Origin: Pimelobacter simplex
Lineage (GTDB): Bacteria; Actinomycetota; Actinomycetes; Propionibacteriales; Nocardioidaceae
DNA: 64,000 bases
Assembly: GCA_016803235.1 (NCBI GenBank)
Contig: JADCLI010000011.1
Location: 1-64,000 of the forward strand
Reading direction: 5' to 3'
The notes beneath the pieces were generated by a model. That model saw only the letters and a program-made list of their open reading frames with translations, had not been told where the DNA came from and ran no database searches. A program made the translations under genes and the position numbers. Position 1 is the first letter of the stretch; each line of letters starts with the position of its first letter. Shown in pieces: positions 54,854 to 64,000 of this stretch.

Positions 54854-56308
54854 CTACATCGCCGGCGCGGACAGGTACACCGACTTGGCCTCGGTGTACT
54901 GCGCCAGGCCCTCGGGACCGAACTCGCGGCCCAGGCCGGAGGCCTTGAAGCCGCCGAACGGCGCTGCGAAGTCCATCGTGTAGGTGTTGACGCCGTAGGT
55001 GCCGGTACGCACGCCGCGGGCCACCTCGAGGCCGGCCTCCTGGTCGGCGGTCCACACGGTGCCGGCGAGGCCGTACTCCGAGTCGTTGGCGATCCGTACG
55101 GCGTCGGCCACGTCGACGTACGGGATGACCGAGAGGACCGGCCCGAAGATCTCCTCCTGGGCGATGCGCATCTTGTTGTCGACGCCGGCGAAGACGGTCG
55201 GGCGGACGTACCAGCCCCGGTCGAGGCCCTCGGGGCGGCCGTCGCCACCGGTCAGCAGCTGGGCGCCCTCCTCCTGGCCGATCCGGATGTAGGACGCCAC
55301 GCGCTCCTGCTGGCGCTGCGCGACCATCGGGCCGATCTCGGTGGCGGGGTCGAGCGGGTCGCCGACCGTCATGGCACCGATGGCGGACGCCAGGGCAGCG
55401 GCGAAGGCGTCGTGCCGCTCCTGCGAGACGAGCACGCGGGTCTGGGCGACGCAGGCCTGACCGGAGTTCATCACGCCGAGGAACTTCAGGCCCTCGATCG
55501 CCGCCGCCTCGTCGGCGTCGTCGAGGATGATCGCGGCCGACTTGCCGCCGAGCTCGAGCGAGACCCGCTTGAGCTGCTCGCCGCAGATCGCGCCGATCCT
55601 GCGCCCGGCGGCGGTGGAGCCGGTGAACGCGACCTTGTCGACGCCGGGGTGGCGCACCAGGTGCTCGCCGACCTCACGACCGCCCGCCACGATCGAGACG
55701 ACGCCCTCGGGCACGCCGGCCTCGACCAGCAGCTCCGCGAGGAGGTAGGCGTCGAGCGGGGTCTCGGGCGCCGGCTTCACCACGACGGTGCAGCCGGCCA
55801 GCAGCGCCGGGACGAGCTTCGACAGGATCGTGAACTGCGGGACGTTCCACGGCGGGATGGCGGCGACCACGCCGACCGGCTCGTGCCGTACGACGACGTC
55901 CGCGCCGAGGACGCCGGGCCGCCGCTCCTCCCACGCGAACTCCCGGGCGATGCCGAGGAAGGCCTCGATCTGCATCCAGGGCGCCGGCGCCTGGGCGAGC
56001 GAGCTGAACGAGATCGGCGAGCCCATCTCGGTGGAGATGATCGTCGCCATCTCCTCGAGCTTCGCGGCGTACAGGCCGGAGAGATTCTGCACGACGTCGA
56101 TCCGCTCGGCCGGGCTCATCCGCGGCCACGGGCCCTCGTCGAAGGCCCTGCGGGCAGCGGCGACGGCGAGGTCGATGTCGGCGGTCGAGCCCTCGGGCAC
56201 CCGTGCGACGACCTCCTCCGAGTGCGGGGAGACCACCTCCAGCACGGCGTCGGTGGCGGGCCTGGCCCAGGTGCCGCCGATGAAGAGGGCGTCGCGGTCG
56301 AGGGTCAT
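54854..56308 (-). CDS. NAD-dependent aldehyde dehydrogenase
   Basis: A 484-residue aldehyde dehydrogenase with catalytic Cys286 (NSGQACVAQTR), Glu in LELGGKSAA, and FTGSTAAGRRIG. It belongs to the broad-specificity fatty/aromatic aldehyde group. The ATG has GAAAGGAAC upstream. It lies 28 nt after the CrtC-like gene, so phosphotransferase - CrtC-like - aldehyde dehydrogenase form one operon. Confidence 0.93.
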   Translation of the reverse strand: MTLDRDALFIGGTWARPATDAVLEVVSPHSEEVVARVPEGSTADIDLAVAAARRAFDEGPWPRMSPAERIDVVQNLSGLYAAKLEEMATIISTEMGSPISFSSLAQAPAPWMQIEAFLGIAREFAWEERRPGVLGADVVVRHEPVGVVAAIPPWNVPQFTILSKLVPALLAGCTVVVKPAPETPLDAYLLAELLVEAGVPEGVVSIVAGGREVGEHLVRHPGVDKVAFTGSTAAGRRIGAICGEQLKRVSLELGGKSAAIILDDADEAAAIEGLKFLGVMNSGQACVAQTRVLVSQERHDAFAAALASAIGAMTVGDPLDPATEIGPMVAQRQQERVASYIRIGQEEGAQLLTGGDGRPEGLDRGWYVRPTVFAGVDNKMRIAQEEIFGPVLSVIPYVDVADAVRIANDSEYGLAGTVWTADQEAGLEVARGVRTGTYGVNTYTMDFAAPFGGFKASGLGREFGPEGLAQYTEAKSVYLSAPAM

Positions 56309-56336
56309 GAGGGTTCCTTTCGGGTGGTGCGGGGGG

Positions 56337-57533
56337 TCAGGGGGCGAGGGTGAACCAGTCGGCGAAGCCGCTCGGGTCGTGCCGGCCGAGGGCGCCGTGC
56401 TCGAAGAGACCCCACCCCTCGGAGCCCTCGGGAACGCCGGCGCCGGCGCCGTGCACGGTGGCCCGGCCGACGTGGTCGATCACGCCGAACATGACGCGCC
56501 CGGCGACGGCCGGGTCCTGCATGTCGTAGGTCAGCCGCTCGGTGAACGCGGCGCCCTTCCACATGCCGTGGGTCCAGTCGGAGTCACCGCCGTACCCGCC
56601 GCCGACGTGGATCGGCACCGGCAGCAACGAGTCGACCTCGAGCACGAGCTCCTTGCCGTCGGGCGTGGCGCCGGTGATGGTGGCACCGGTCGGCACCCGG
56701 GTGCCGGAGCCGTAGCGGATCTCGACGCGTGGCCAGCCGAGCTGCTCGACCCGGCCGTCCTTCCAGGTCCGGGTGCAGTCGTTGAGCGTCCGGAAGCCGT
56801 CGGGCGTCTCCTGGATGATCATCACGATGCAGAAGTCCTCGAAGCGCAGCGGCAGGTAGAGCCACCACATGCCCTCGAAGGCCGGGTCGGCCGGCTTGCC
56901 CGCGGGCGCGGCCTCGCCGACGGGACGGATGCCCCACGAGCGGTCCCGGGTGCCGACCCAGCGGTCGGGGGTGACGGCGATGTCCGTGCCGTCGACGCTG
57001 AGGACGCCCTCCCAGGTGCCGACCTGGGCGAAGCGCTGCGCGTCGAGCGTCGTGCCGCTGCCCTGGCGCATCACGTGCGGGAGCTCCTGGACGACCGGGA
57101 AGGAGCCTTCCCAGGTCAGGTCCATCGCGATGCCCTCGGTCTCCTCGAGCACGACCCGCAGCTTGTGGAGCGGCTCGACGACCTCGATCCGGTAGCTGCC
57201 GACCTGCTGGGCCATCCGGTCCGCGCCGCGCGGGTCGGCCGCGTCGCCGAGGTGGAGGCCGGTCTGCTCCCGGCGGCCGTCGACCTCGCGGCTGAGCAGG
57301 ACGTAGGCGTCCTTGGTGCCGAGGTTCGGGTAGAAGCCGAGGCCGGTGATGAGAAACAGGTCGCCGGTGCGGTCGTGGGCGTTGAGGTAGCAGCGGTCGT
57401 AGAAGTTGCGGTCGCTGCTGCCCGCCCAGGCGACGGGACGCGGGAGCTGGTGGATCGGGAACTCGTCGAGCGGCCCGACGCCGTAGTACTCGCCGTGCAG
57501 GCCGTGGTCGTTGCGCGTGTTCGGCGTGCTCAT
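56337..57533 (-). CDS. CrtC/AttH-like (DUF7065-type) protein
   Basis: A 398-residue soluble protein rich in beta strands and Trp/Gly/Asp, with DRCYLNAHD, GVGPLDEFPIHQLP, RDRSWGIRPVGE and HVGRATVHGAG. The RDRSWG motif is typical of the hydroxyneurosporene synthase (CrtC)/AttH superfamily of double-lipocalin barrels, and similar proteins of unknown function (DUF7065-like) cluster with steroid or aromatic degradation genes. Activity unknown. ATG 57531-57533 overlaps the upstream stop (ATGA). Confidence 0.7.
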   Translation of the reverse strand: MSTPNTRNDHGLHGEYYGVGPLDEFPIHQLPRPVAWAGSSDRNFYDRCYLNAHDRTGDLFLITGLGFYPNLGTKDAYVLLSREVDGRREQTGLHLGDAADPRGADRMAQQVGSYRIEVVEPLHKLRVVLEETEGIAMDLTWEGSFPVVQELPHVMRQGSGTTLDAQRFAQVGTWEGVLSVDGTDIAVTPDRWVGTRDRSWGIRPVGEAAPAGKPADPAFEGMWWLYLPLRFEDFCIVMIIQETPDGFRTLNDCTRTWKDGRVEQLGWPRVEIRYGSGTRVPTGATITGATPDGKELVLEVDSLLPVPIHVGGGYGGDSDWTHGMWKGAAFTERLTYDMQDPAVAGRVMFGVIDHVGRATVHGAGAGVPEGSEGWGLFEHGALGRHDPSGFADWFTLAP

Positions 57534-58684
57534 GCGCCGACCTCCTCGAGGAGCCGCTCGAAGAGCGGGCGGTGGTGGAAGACGGCCTCGGGGTCCTCGG
57601 GCCTCTCGATCTCGCCGAAGTGGACCTGGCGGGCGCTGGTGCGCATGAAGACGCAGGCCCACAGCACGGCGGCGTGCAGCTGGTGCCAGGTCAGGTCACC
57701 GACCTCGACACCGCTGATCTCGGCGTACGTCGCCCGCGCGGCGTCCTCGGTGAGGAAGTCCGGCATGCCCGGCAGGCCGAGCATGGCCGCGATCTCCTGG
57801 AAGACCCGGTGCGCGAACACCATCCACGCCAGGTCCATCTCGCGGGTGCCGAGGGTCGCCATCTCCCAGTCGAGGACCGCGACGGGGCGGAAGTCGTCGT
57901 ACATCGCGTTGCCGATGCGGGCGTCTCCCCAGACCAGCACCGGGTCGGCGCTCTCGTCGGGGAGGTTGGCCTCGAGCCACGCGAGGCCGCGCTCGACCAG
58001 CGGGGAGCGCGGGCTGCCCTCGGGGGCGTTGACGGCGTAGTCGTACCAGGCGCGGGTCTTGGCGATGTTGCGGGCGAGCGGGGTCGCGCCGTCGTACCCG
58101 GCCCTCGCGGGGTCGAGGAAGGCGAAGGTCGTCGCGGCGTCGGGGATGGCGTGCAGCCGGGCCAGCACCTCGATGCTGGTGCGCTGGAGCCGGGCCTGCT
58201 CCTCGGGTGTCGCGTCGAAGAGCCAGTTGTCGCCGAAGGTGTAGGGCAGCACGTCGGGCGGGACGACACCCGCGATCCGGTCCATGAGGAAGAACGGCGT
58301 GCCGAGCACCTCGCCGGTCGGCTCCATCCAGCGCACCGCCGGCACCGGCACGTCGGTCAGCTCGGAGGCCAGTCGCATGGCGTCGTACTGGTCGCCGAGG
58401 CGGTACTCCTGGAACACCGGCAGGTCCTCCGGCGCCGGGGCGACCCGGGCGATCAGCTCCTCGGTGACGCGCTCGCCGTCGACGGTGTGGGTGAGGTCGA
58501 GGACGACGGTCTCGCTCGACATGCCGTTGCTGTCGACCCCCGCGTGGAGCGTGACGACGGGCTCGGCGCCGGCGGGCAGCACGCCGGCGAGCCACTCCTC
58601 GAGGCGGTCGTGGACCGCGCCCTGGTCGCGGCTCGACCGCTGCAGCGTCATCTCGGCCATCTCTGCGGGCAACGACTCGGTCAC
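57530..58684 (-). CDS. Phosphotransferase family protein (APH superfamily)
   Basis: A 384-residue APH-superfamily protein with LVWGDARIGNAM (catalytic loop) and VLDWEMATLG (metal-binding). This is the type that in actinobacteria lies next to acyl-CoA dehydrogenases and other catabolic genes rather than resistance genes. GTG 58682-58684 has AGGAGG immediately upstream; the ORF can extend six codons to 58702. It is the first gene of the operon and divergent from TetR across the KstR-like palindrome. Confidence 0.85.
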   Translation of the reverse strand: MTESLPAEMAEMTLQRSSRDQGAVHDRLEEWLAGVLPAGAEPVVTLHAGVDSNGMSSETVVLDLTHTVDGERVTEELIARVAPAPEDLPVFQEYRLGDQYDAMRLASELTDVPVPAVRWMEPTGEVLGTPFFLMDRIAGVVPPDVLPYTFGDNWLFDATPEEQARLQRTSIEVLARLHAIPDAATTFAFLDPARAGYDGATPLARNIAKTRAWYDYAVNAPEGSPRSPLVERGLAWLEANLPDESADPVLVWGDARIGNAMYDDFRPVAVLDWEMATLGTREMDLAWMVFAHRVFQEIAAMLGLPGMPDFLTEDAARATYAEISGVEVGDLTWHQLHAAVLWACVFMRTSARQVHFGEIERPEDPEAVFHHRPLFERLLEEVGA

Positions 58685-58707
58685 GGGTCCTCCTGCCTCC
58701 ACGTTAC

Positions 58708-58721
58708 TAGAACGTGTTCTA
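58708..58721. promoter_or_regulatory. KstR-like palindromic operator
   Basis: TAGAACGTGTTCTA is a perfect 14-bp palindrome matching the KstR consensus TnnAACnnGTTnnA. It lies between the divergent phosphotransferase operon and the TetR gene. Either a KstR-type regulator elsewhere or the adjacent TetR protein is the likely ligand. Confidence 0.7.
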
Positions 58722-58771
58722 TGTCACGATGGCGTTACGGTACCCTCGGTATCGAAAGAGGGGAAGGGGCC

Positions 58772-59362
58772 ATGGGGACGAAAATCTCCGCAGGTCGTGC
58801 GACCGGCCGGCCGCGGGACCCGCGGATCGAGCGGGCCGCGCTCGACGCGGTCCGCGCCCTGCTGGCCGAGGGCGGGTACGCCGCGGTGACCGGGGCGGCC
58901 GTCGCCGCCCGGGCGGGGACGACGAAGGCCGCCCTCTACCGCCGCTGGACCGCGCTCCCCCACCTCGTCCACGAGGCCGCCTTCCCCAGCGAGCTCGCCC
59001 TGGACATGCACCTGGGCGGCTCGCTGCGAGAGGACGTCGCCGGCATCGTCCGCGGAGCCCGCGACGCGCTCTGCTCCCCCGTCGGCGCCGCCGCCCTGCC
59101 CGCCCTGCTGGCCGAGATCACCACCTGGCCCGACCTGCACGCGGCCATGCTCGAGCGCTTCGCCGGGTCGTTCCGGGCGATCGACGAACGGCTCGCGGTG
59201 GCCGTGGCAGCCGGCGAGGCCCATCCCGACGCTCGCGCGGACGACCTGATCCAGACCGTCGTCGGCACCATCATCGCCGGGGTCCTGCTCACCCCCGGCC
59301 GGCTCGACGACCCCTGGGTCGAGCGGCTCACGGCCAGCCTGGTGCGCGGCCTTCGGCCCTAG
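58772..59362 (+). CDS. TetR family transcriptional regulator
   Basis: A 196-residue TetR protein with N-terminal helix-turn-helix (about 15-62: YAAVTGAAVAARAGTTKAALYRRW) and a TetR_C_16-like ligand domain. The ATG at 58772 is preceded by GGAAGGGG. It probably controls its divergent operon through the palindrome at 58708-58721. Its stop shares a CTAG with the convergent amidohydrolase stop. Confidence 0.9.
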   Translation: MGTKISAGRATGRPRDPRIERAALDAVRALLAEGGYAAVTGAAVAARAGTTKAALYRRWTALPHLVHEAAFPSELALDMHLGGSLREDVAGIVRGARDALCSPVGAAALPALLAEITTWPDLHAAMLERFAGSFRAIDERLAVAVAAGEAHPDARADDLIQTVVGTIIAGVLLTPGRLDDPWVERLTASLVRGLRP

Positions 59363-60069
59363 GAGATCTCCGCGAGGGCCAGGCCCTCCTCGTCGCCGAG
59401 GCGGGCCAGCGCCTCGGCATCGGGACCGAAGACGGCCGAGCCGCCGATGAAGACGGACGACCCGCAGCGACCGGTCAGGCCGGCGACCACGACGTGCATC
59501 CGGTGGTCGAGGGCGCGGGCCGCGTAGGTGACGTCGAGGCGGCGGGCGCCGCCCGGGAAGTAGGCGACGGAGGCGAGGTAGGCGCTCGCGCCCGACGCCG
59601 CCGCGACCGCGGCATGGTGCGGGACGCTGCCGTCCCTGCAGATCGACAGCGCGAGCACGACCCCGTCGACGGTGATCGTCGCGGGATGCTCGCCGGGCAC
59701 GAACCAGGTGGGCTCGTCGCCGTCGAGGTGCTGCTTGTCGTACGGCGCCGTGGTGCTGCCGTCCGGATCGACGACCACCGACGCGAGGGTCCGGCCGTGG
59801 TCGCGGCGCAGCGCGGTCGAGGCGACCACGGTGGCACCCGCCCCGGCGGCCGCCGCACGCACCGGGTCGAGCAGCGGGCCGGCGAGGTCGATCGGCGTGG
59901 GGACCTCGCCGCAGAACGCGCTGGCGTCGTACCCCGTCAGGAAGGCCTCGGGGAGCACCACCACCCGGGCGCCCCGCTCCCCCGCCTCACGGACGAGGCG
60001 GGCGGCGGTCGCCACGTTGTGCGCCAGGTCGCCGGCGCGGGCCTCGGCCTGGGCGGCGGCGACGATCAT
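59359..60069 (-). CDS. Carbon-nitrogen hydrolase (nitrilase superfamily)
   Basis: A 236-residue nitrilase-fold enzyme with the catalytic triad Glu41 (LPEAF), Lys112 (YDKQHL) and Cys144 (ICRDG). The family hydrolyses amides or nitriles; the substrate is not deducible, though the Omega-amidase/deaminated glutathione-type is possible. The ATG at 60067-60069 overlaps the GuaB-like stop by one base. Confidence 0.88.
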   Translation of the reverse strand: MIVAAAQAEARAGDLAHNVATAARLVREAGERGARVVVLPEAFLTGYDASAFCGEVPTPIDLAGPLLDPVRAAAAGAGATVVASTALRRDHGRTLASVVVDPDGSTTAPYDKQHLDGDEPTWFVPGEHPATITVDGVVLALSICRDGSVPHHAAVAAASGASAYLASVAYFPGGARRLDVTYAARALDHRMHVVVAGLTGRCGSSVFIGGSAVFGPDAEALARLGDEEGLALAEIS

Positions 60070-61175
60070 CAGTGCGCGACGACCTCGACGCGCTGGAACT
60101 CCTTGAGCTCCGTGTAGCCGGTGGTGGCCATCGAGCGCTTGAGCGCGCCGACCAGGTTCATGGTGCCGTCGGCGACGCGGGAGGGCCCGAACAGGATCTC
60201 CTCGATCGTGCCGATCTGGTCGAACTGCACGCGCTGGCCGCGCGGCAGGTCGGCGTGGTGCGCCTCGGCACCCCAGTGGAAGCCGCGGCCGGGGGCGTCG
60301 GTCGCGCGGGCGAACGGCGAGCCGACCATCACGGCGTCCGCGCCGCAGGCGATCGCCTTGGCCAGGTCGCCGGAGGTGCCGATCGAGCCGTCGGCGATGA
60401 CGTGGACGTAGCGGCCGCCCGACTCGTCGAGGTAGTCGCGGCGCGCGGCGGCGACGTCGGCGACCGCGCTGGCCATCGGGACCGAGATGCCGAGCACGGT
60501 GCGCGTCGTGTGGGCGGCACCGCCGCCGAAGCCGACGAGAACGCCGGCGGCGCCGGTGCGCATCAGGTGCAGCGCGGCCTGGTGGGTCGCGCAGCCGCCG
60601 ACGATGACGGGCACGTCGAGCTCGTAGATGAACTCCTTGAGGTTCAGCGGCTCGGCCTGGCTGGACACGTGCTCGGCGGAGACGGTGGTGCCGCGGATGA
60701 CGAACAGGTCGACACCGGCGTCGGTCACGGTCTTGGCGAACTCCTTGGTCCGCTGCGGCGAGAGCGAGCCCGCCACGGTCACGCCGGCCTCGCGCACCTC
60801 TCGCAGCCGCGCGGTGATCAGCTCGGCCTTGATCGGCTCGGTGTAGATCTCCTGCAGGCGGCGGGTGGCCTCGACCCCCTGCAGGCCGGCGACCTCGTCG
60901 AGGAGCGGCTGCGGGTCGTCGTACCGGGTCCAGAGGCCCTCGAGGTTGAGCACGCCGAGACCGCCGAAGCGGCCGAAGTCGATCGCGGTCCTCGGCGACA
61001 TCACCGAGTCCATCGGCGCAGCGAGGATCGGCAGGGAGAACCGGTAGGCGTCGATCTGCCAGTCGACGCTGACCTCCTCGGGGTCACGCGTGCGCCGGGA
61101 GGGCACGATCGCGATGTCGTCGAAGGAGTACGCCGTCCGGGCCCGCTTGGCGCGGCCGATCTCGATGTCGCTCAC
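60069..61175 (-). CDS. guaB3: GuaB3 family IMP dehydrogenase-like protein
   Basis: A 368-residue IMPDH/GMPR-fold barrel without CBS domains. The actinobacterial GuaB3 group normally follows guaB2. The catalytic Cys loop of IMPDH (GSICTTR in guaB) is replaced by GGAAHTTR, with His222 at the Cys position, so classical IMPDH chemistry is unlikely. Role uncertain. GTG 61173-61175 has a TATCCT box 6 nt upstream and no ribosome binding site, consistent with a leaderless transcript. It is coupled to the nitrilase-fold gene. Confidence 0.9.
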   Translation of the reverse strand: MSDIEIGRAKRARTAYSFDDIAIVPSRRTRDPEEVSVDWQIDAYRFSLPILAAPMDSVMSPRTAIDFGRFGGLGVLNLEGLWTRYDDPQPLLDEVAGLQGVEATRRLQEIYTEPIKAELITARLREVREAGVTVAGSLSPQRTKEFAKTVTDAGVDLFVIRGTTVSAEHVSSQAEPLNLKEFIYELDVPVIVGGCATHQAALHLMRTGAAGVLVGFGGGAAHTTRTVLGISVPMASAVADVAAARRDYLDESGGRYVHVIADGSIGTSGDLAKAIACGADAVMVGSPFARATDAPGRGFHWGAEAHHADLPRGQRVQFDQIGTIEEILFGPSRVADGTMNLVGALKRSMATTGYTELKEFQRVEVVAH

Positions 61176-61200
61176 CGGAGGAGGATATCGGTGACCGTGC

Positions 61201-61704
61201 TCAGGCCTGCACGCCGGCGAGGTCGAGGAACATGACGTGCAGCCCGGCAAGGCTCCCGTCGGGTCGGCGGAAGGCGTCGGGGACGGTTCCGATCACCTGG
61301 AAGCCGAGGCTGCGCCACAGGGCGACGGCCGCCGTGTTGGTCGCGACGACCGCGTTGAACTGGATGCCGGCGAAGCCCTGCTCGCGGTGCCACGCGACCA
61401 CGTGCTCGCCGAGCGCGCGGCCCACGCCCGCGCCGCGCGCGGCGGTGGACACCATGAAGGACGCCGTGCCGATGTGGCTGCCCTGGGCCGGCCGGTTCGG
61501 ACCCATCTTGGCGGTCCCGACGACGACGCCGTCGGCCTCGGCGACCGCCACCGCACCGGGTTGGCCGAGCCAGAAGTCGCGTGCCTCGGCGTCATCGAGC
61601 ACCGGGACGGCGTACGTCTCGCCGGCGCTCAGCACCTCGGTGATGATCGCGGCCACCGCCGGCCAGTCGCGCGGTTCGTAGGGCCGGATCGCGAGGTCGT
61701 TCAT
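61201..61704 (-). CDS. GNAT family N-acetyltransferase
   Basis: A 167-residue GNAT protein with acetyl-CoA-binding RGAGVGRALGEHVV and the C-terminal NTAAVALWRSLGF, both canonical. Substrate unknown. The ATG at 61702-61704 has a TAGCCT box 7 nt upstream and no ribosome binding site. It lies between a membrane protein gene and guaB3. Confidence 0.87.
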   Translation of the reverse strand: MNDLAIRPYEPRDWPAVAAIITEVLSAGETYAVPVLDDAEARDFWLGQPGAVAVAEADGVVVGTAKMGPNRPAQGSHIGTASFMVSTAARGAGVGRALGEHVVAWHREQGFAGIQFNAVVATNTAAVALWRSLGFQVIGTVPDAFRRPDGSLAGLHVMFLDLAGVQA

Positions 61705-61731
61705 CCGGCCAAGGCTAGGAGACCGCCGGTC

Positions 61732-62106
61732 TCAGCGGTCGCCCTGGTGCCGCCCCCGGGAGCGCGGGTCGATCTCGTCGGCCTCACGGAGCCGGTGCTC
61801 CTGCGCGCGGCGCTCGCGCTCGAAGGCGTCCTGCTTCTCCTGGGCCTCGGCCTCGAGCCGGTCGGCCTCGGCCCGGGCCTGCTCGGACTCCGCCGCGAGC
61901 TGGCGCGCCTCGGCGTCGTGCCTGCGCAGCCGGTTCTGACGGCGCCCCACCTGCGCGCGGATCTCCTCCGCCCGGTGCCGGTCGCGTTCGCGCTTCGTCC
62001 GCATCGCGATCGTCGCGATGACCGCGAGCACCACCAGCGCTGCGAGCACGTACACGGCGATCCACCCGGGATCGCTCGCCTCTCCGAACCACTCCTCGAC
62101 GTCCAT
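61732..62106 (-). CDS. Membrane-anchored coiled-coil protein
   Basis: The 124-residue product has one N-terminal membrane helix (WIAVYVLAALVVLAVIATIAM) and a long charged alpha-helix (about 35-120) rich in Arg, Glu, Ala and Gln, likely a coiled coil. The C-terminus is RSRGRHQGDR. GGGGAG precedes the ATG. Family and role unknown; it sits between guaB and a GNAT gene. Confidence 0.72.
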   Translation of the reverse strand: MDVEEWFGEASDPGWIAVYVLAALVVLAVIATIAMRTKRERDRHRAEEIRAQVGRRQNRLRRHDAEARQLAAESEQARAEADRLEAEAQEKQDAFERERRAQEHRLREADEIDPRSRGRHQGDR

Positions 62107-62182
62107 CTCGACTCCCCTCGTCCGCTTCCGGTGCAGTACCGCCGCACCGGCGCGTCATACCCGGGAGCCGGGAACCGCGGTC
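62107..62182. terminator. Hairpin-bearing gap after guaB
   Basis: CCGGTGC and GCACCGG pair across 9 nt (around 62130-62152) downstream of the guaB stop at 62183. It probably terminates guaB before the next gene. Confidence 0.45.

Positions 62183-64000
<1,818 letters not shown>

Overview
The window reads as chromosome of a high-GC actinobacterium, most likely Nocardioides or a close relative (Propionibacteriales). Supporting this are strongly GC-biased third codon positions, coenzyme F420 genes (fbiC, F420:NADP oxidoreductase, a luciferase-like F420 enzyme), the guaB / guaB-like / GMC oxidoreductase / guaA neighbourhood also known from mycobacteria, actinobacterial families (DUF5709, DUF6230, PspC-LiaF) and many genes whose -10 box lies only 6-8 nt before the start codon (leaderless transcripts). 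The genus is inference. No rRNA, tRNA, CRISPR array, phage or transposase was seen; this is mostly ordinary core chromosome with a few unusual loci.

Region by region. 1-6.1 kb: end of a DUF6230 locus, signal peptidase I, then two tandem copies of a DUF445 / Abi-alpha-like gene pair, the second split by a 57-bp repeat array. 6.1-13.9 kb: XRE regulator, a frameshifted remnant, clpB behind a HAIR-type operator, a membrane protein, and divergent aminotransferase and pyrE genes sharing a 27-bp promoter. 13.9-21.5 kb: a tightly overlapping minus-strand operon of a PcrA/UvrD helicase fused to the C-terminal part of a DUF5691 protein, a MoxR AAA ATPase, DUF5682 and a VWA protein; this is the most unusual locus. 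21.5-27 kb: membrane protein, M15 peptidase lipoprotein, and a PspC-type envelope stress two-component system divergent from a PspC/LiaF-like operon.

27-35 kb: F420 and acyl-CoA metabolism (F420:NADP oxidoreductase, LLM oxidoreductase, acyl-CoA dehydrogenase), an MMPL transporter and bifunctional FO synthase fbiC. 35-39.5 kb: a xylFGH-like sugar ABC transporter divergent from a ROK regulator. 39.5-47.4 kb: DUF4126, DUF5709, a secreted EEP-family phosphohydrolase, a 47-residue GPGG membrane protein, and an operon coupling a GGDEF/EAL protein to a DUF1295 protein and an FAD oxidoreductase.

47.5-64 kb: guaA, a GMC (cholesterol-oxidase-like) oxidoreductase coupled to a succinate-semialdehyde-type dehydrogenase, a catabolic-looking operon (APH-type phosphotransferase, CrtC/AttH-like protein, aldehyde dehydrogenase) divergent from a TetR gene across a KstR-like palindrome, a nitrilase-family amidohydrolase, a Cys-less GuaB-family protein, a GNAT acetyltransferase, guaB, and the start of a glucose-6-phosphate dehydrogenase. 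Many operons are translationally coupled by ATGA/GTGA overlaps, and several convergent genes overlap at their stop codons.
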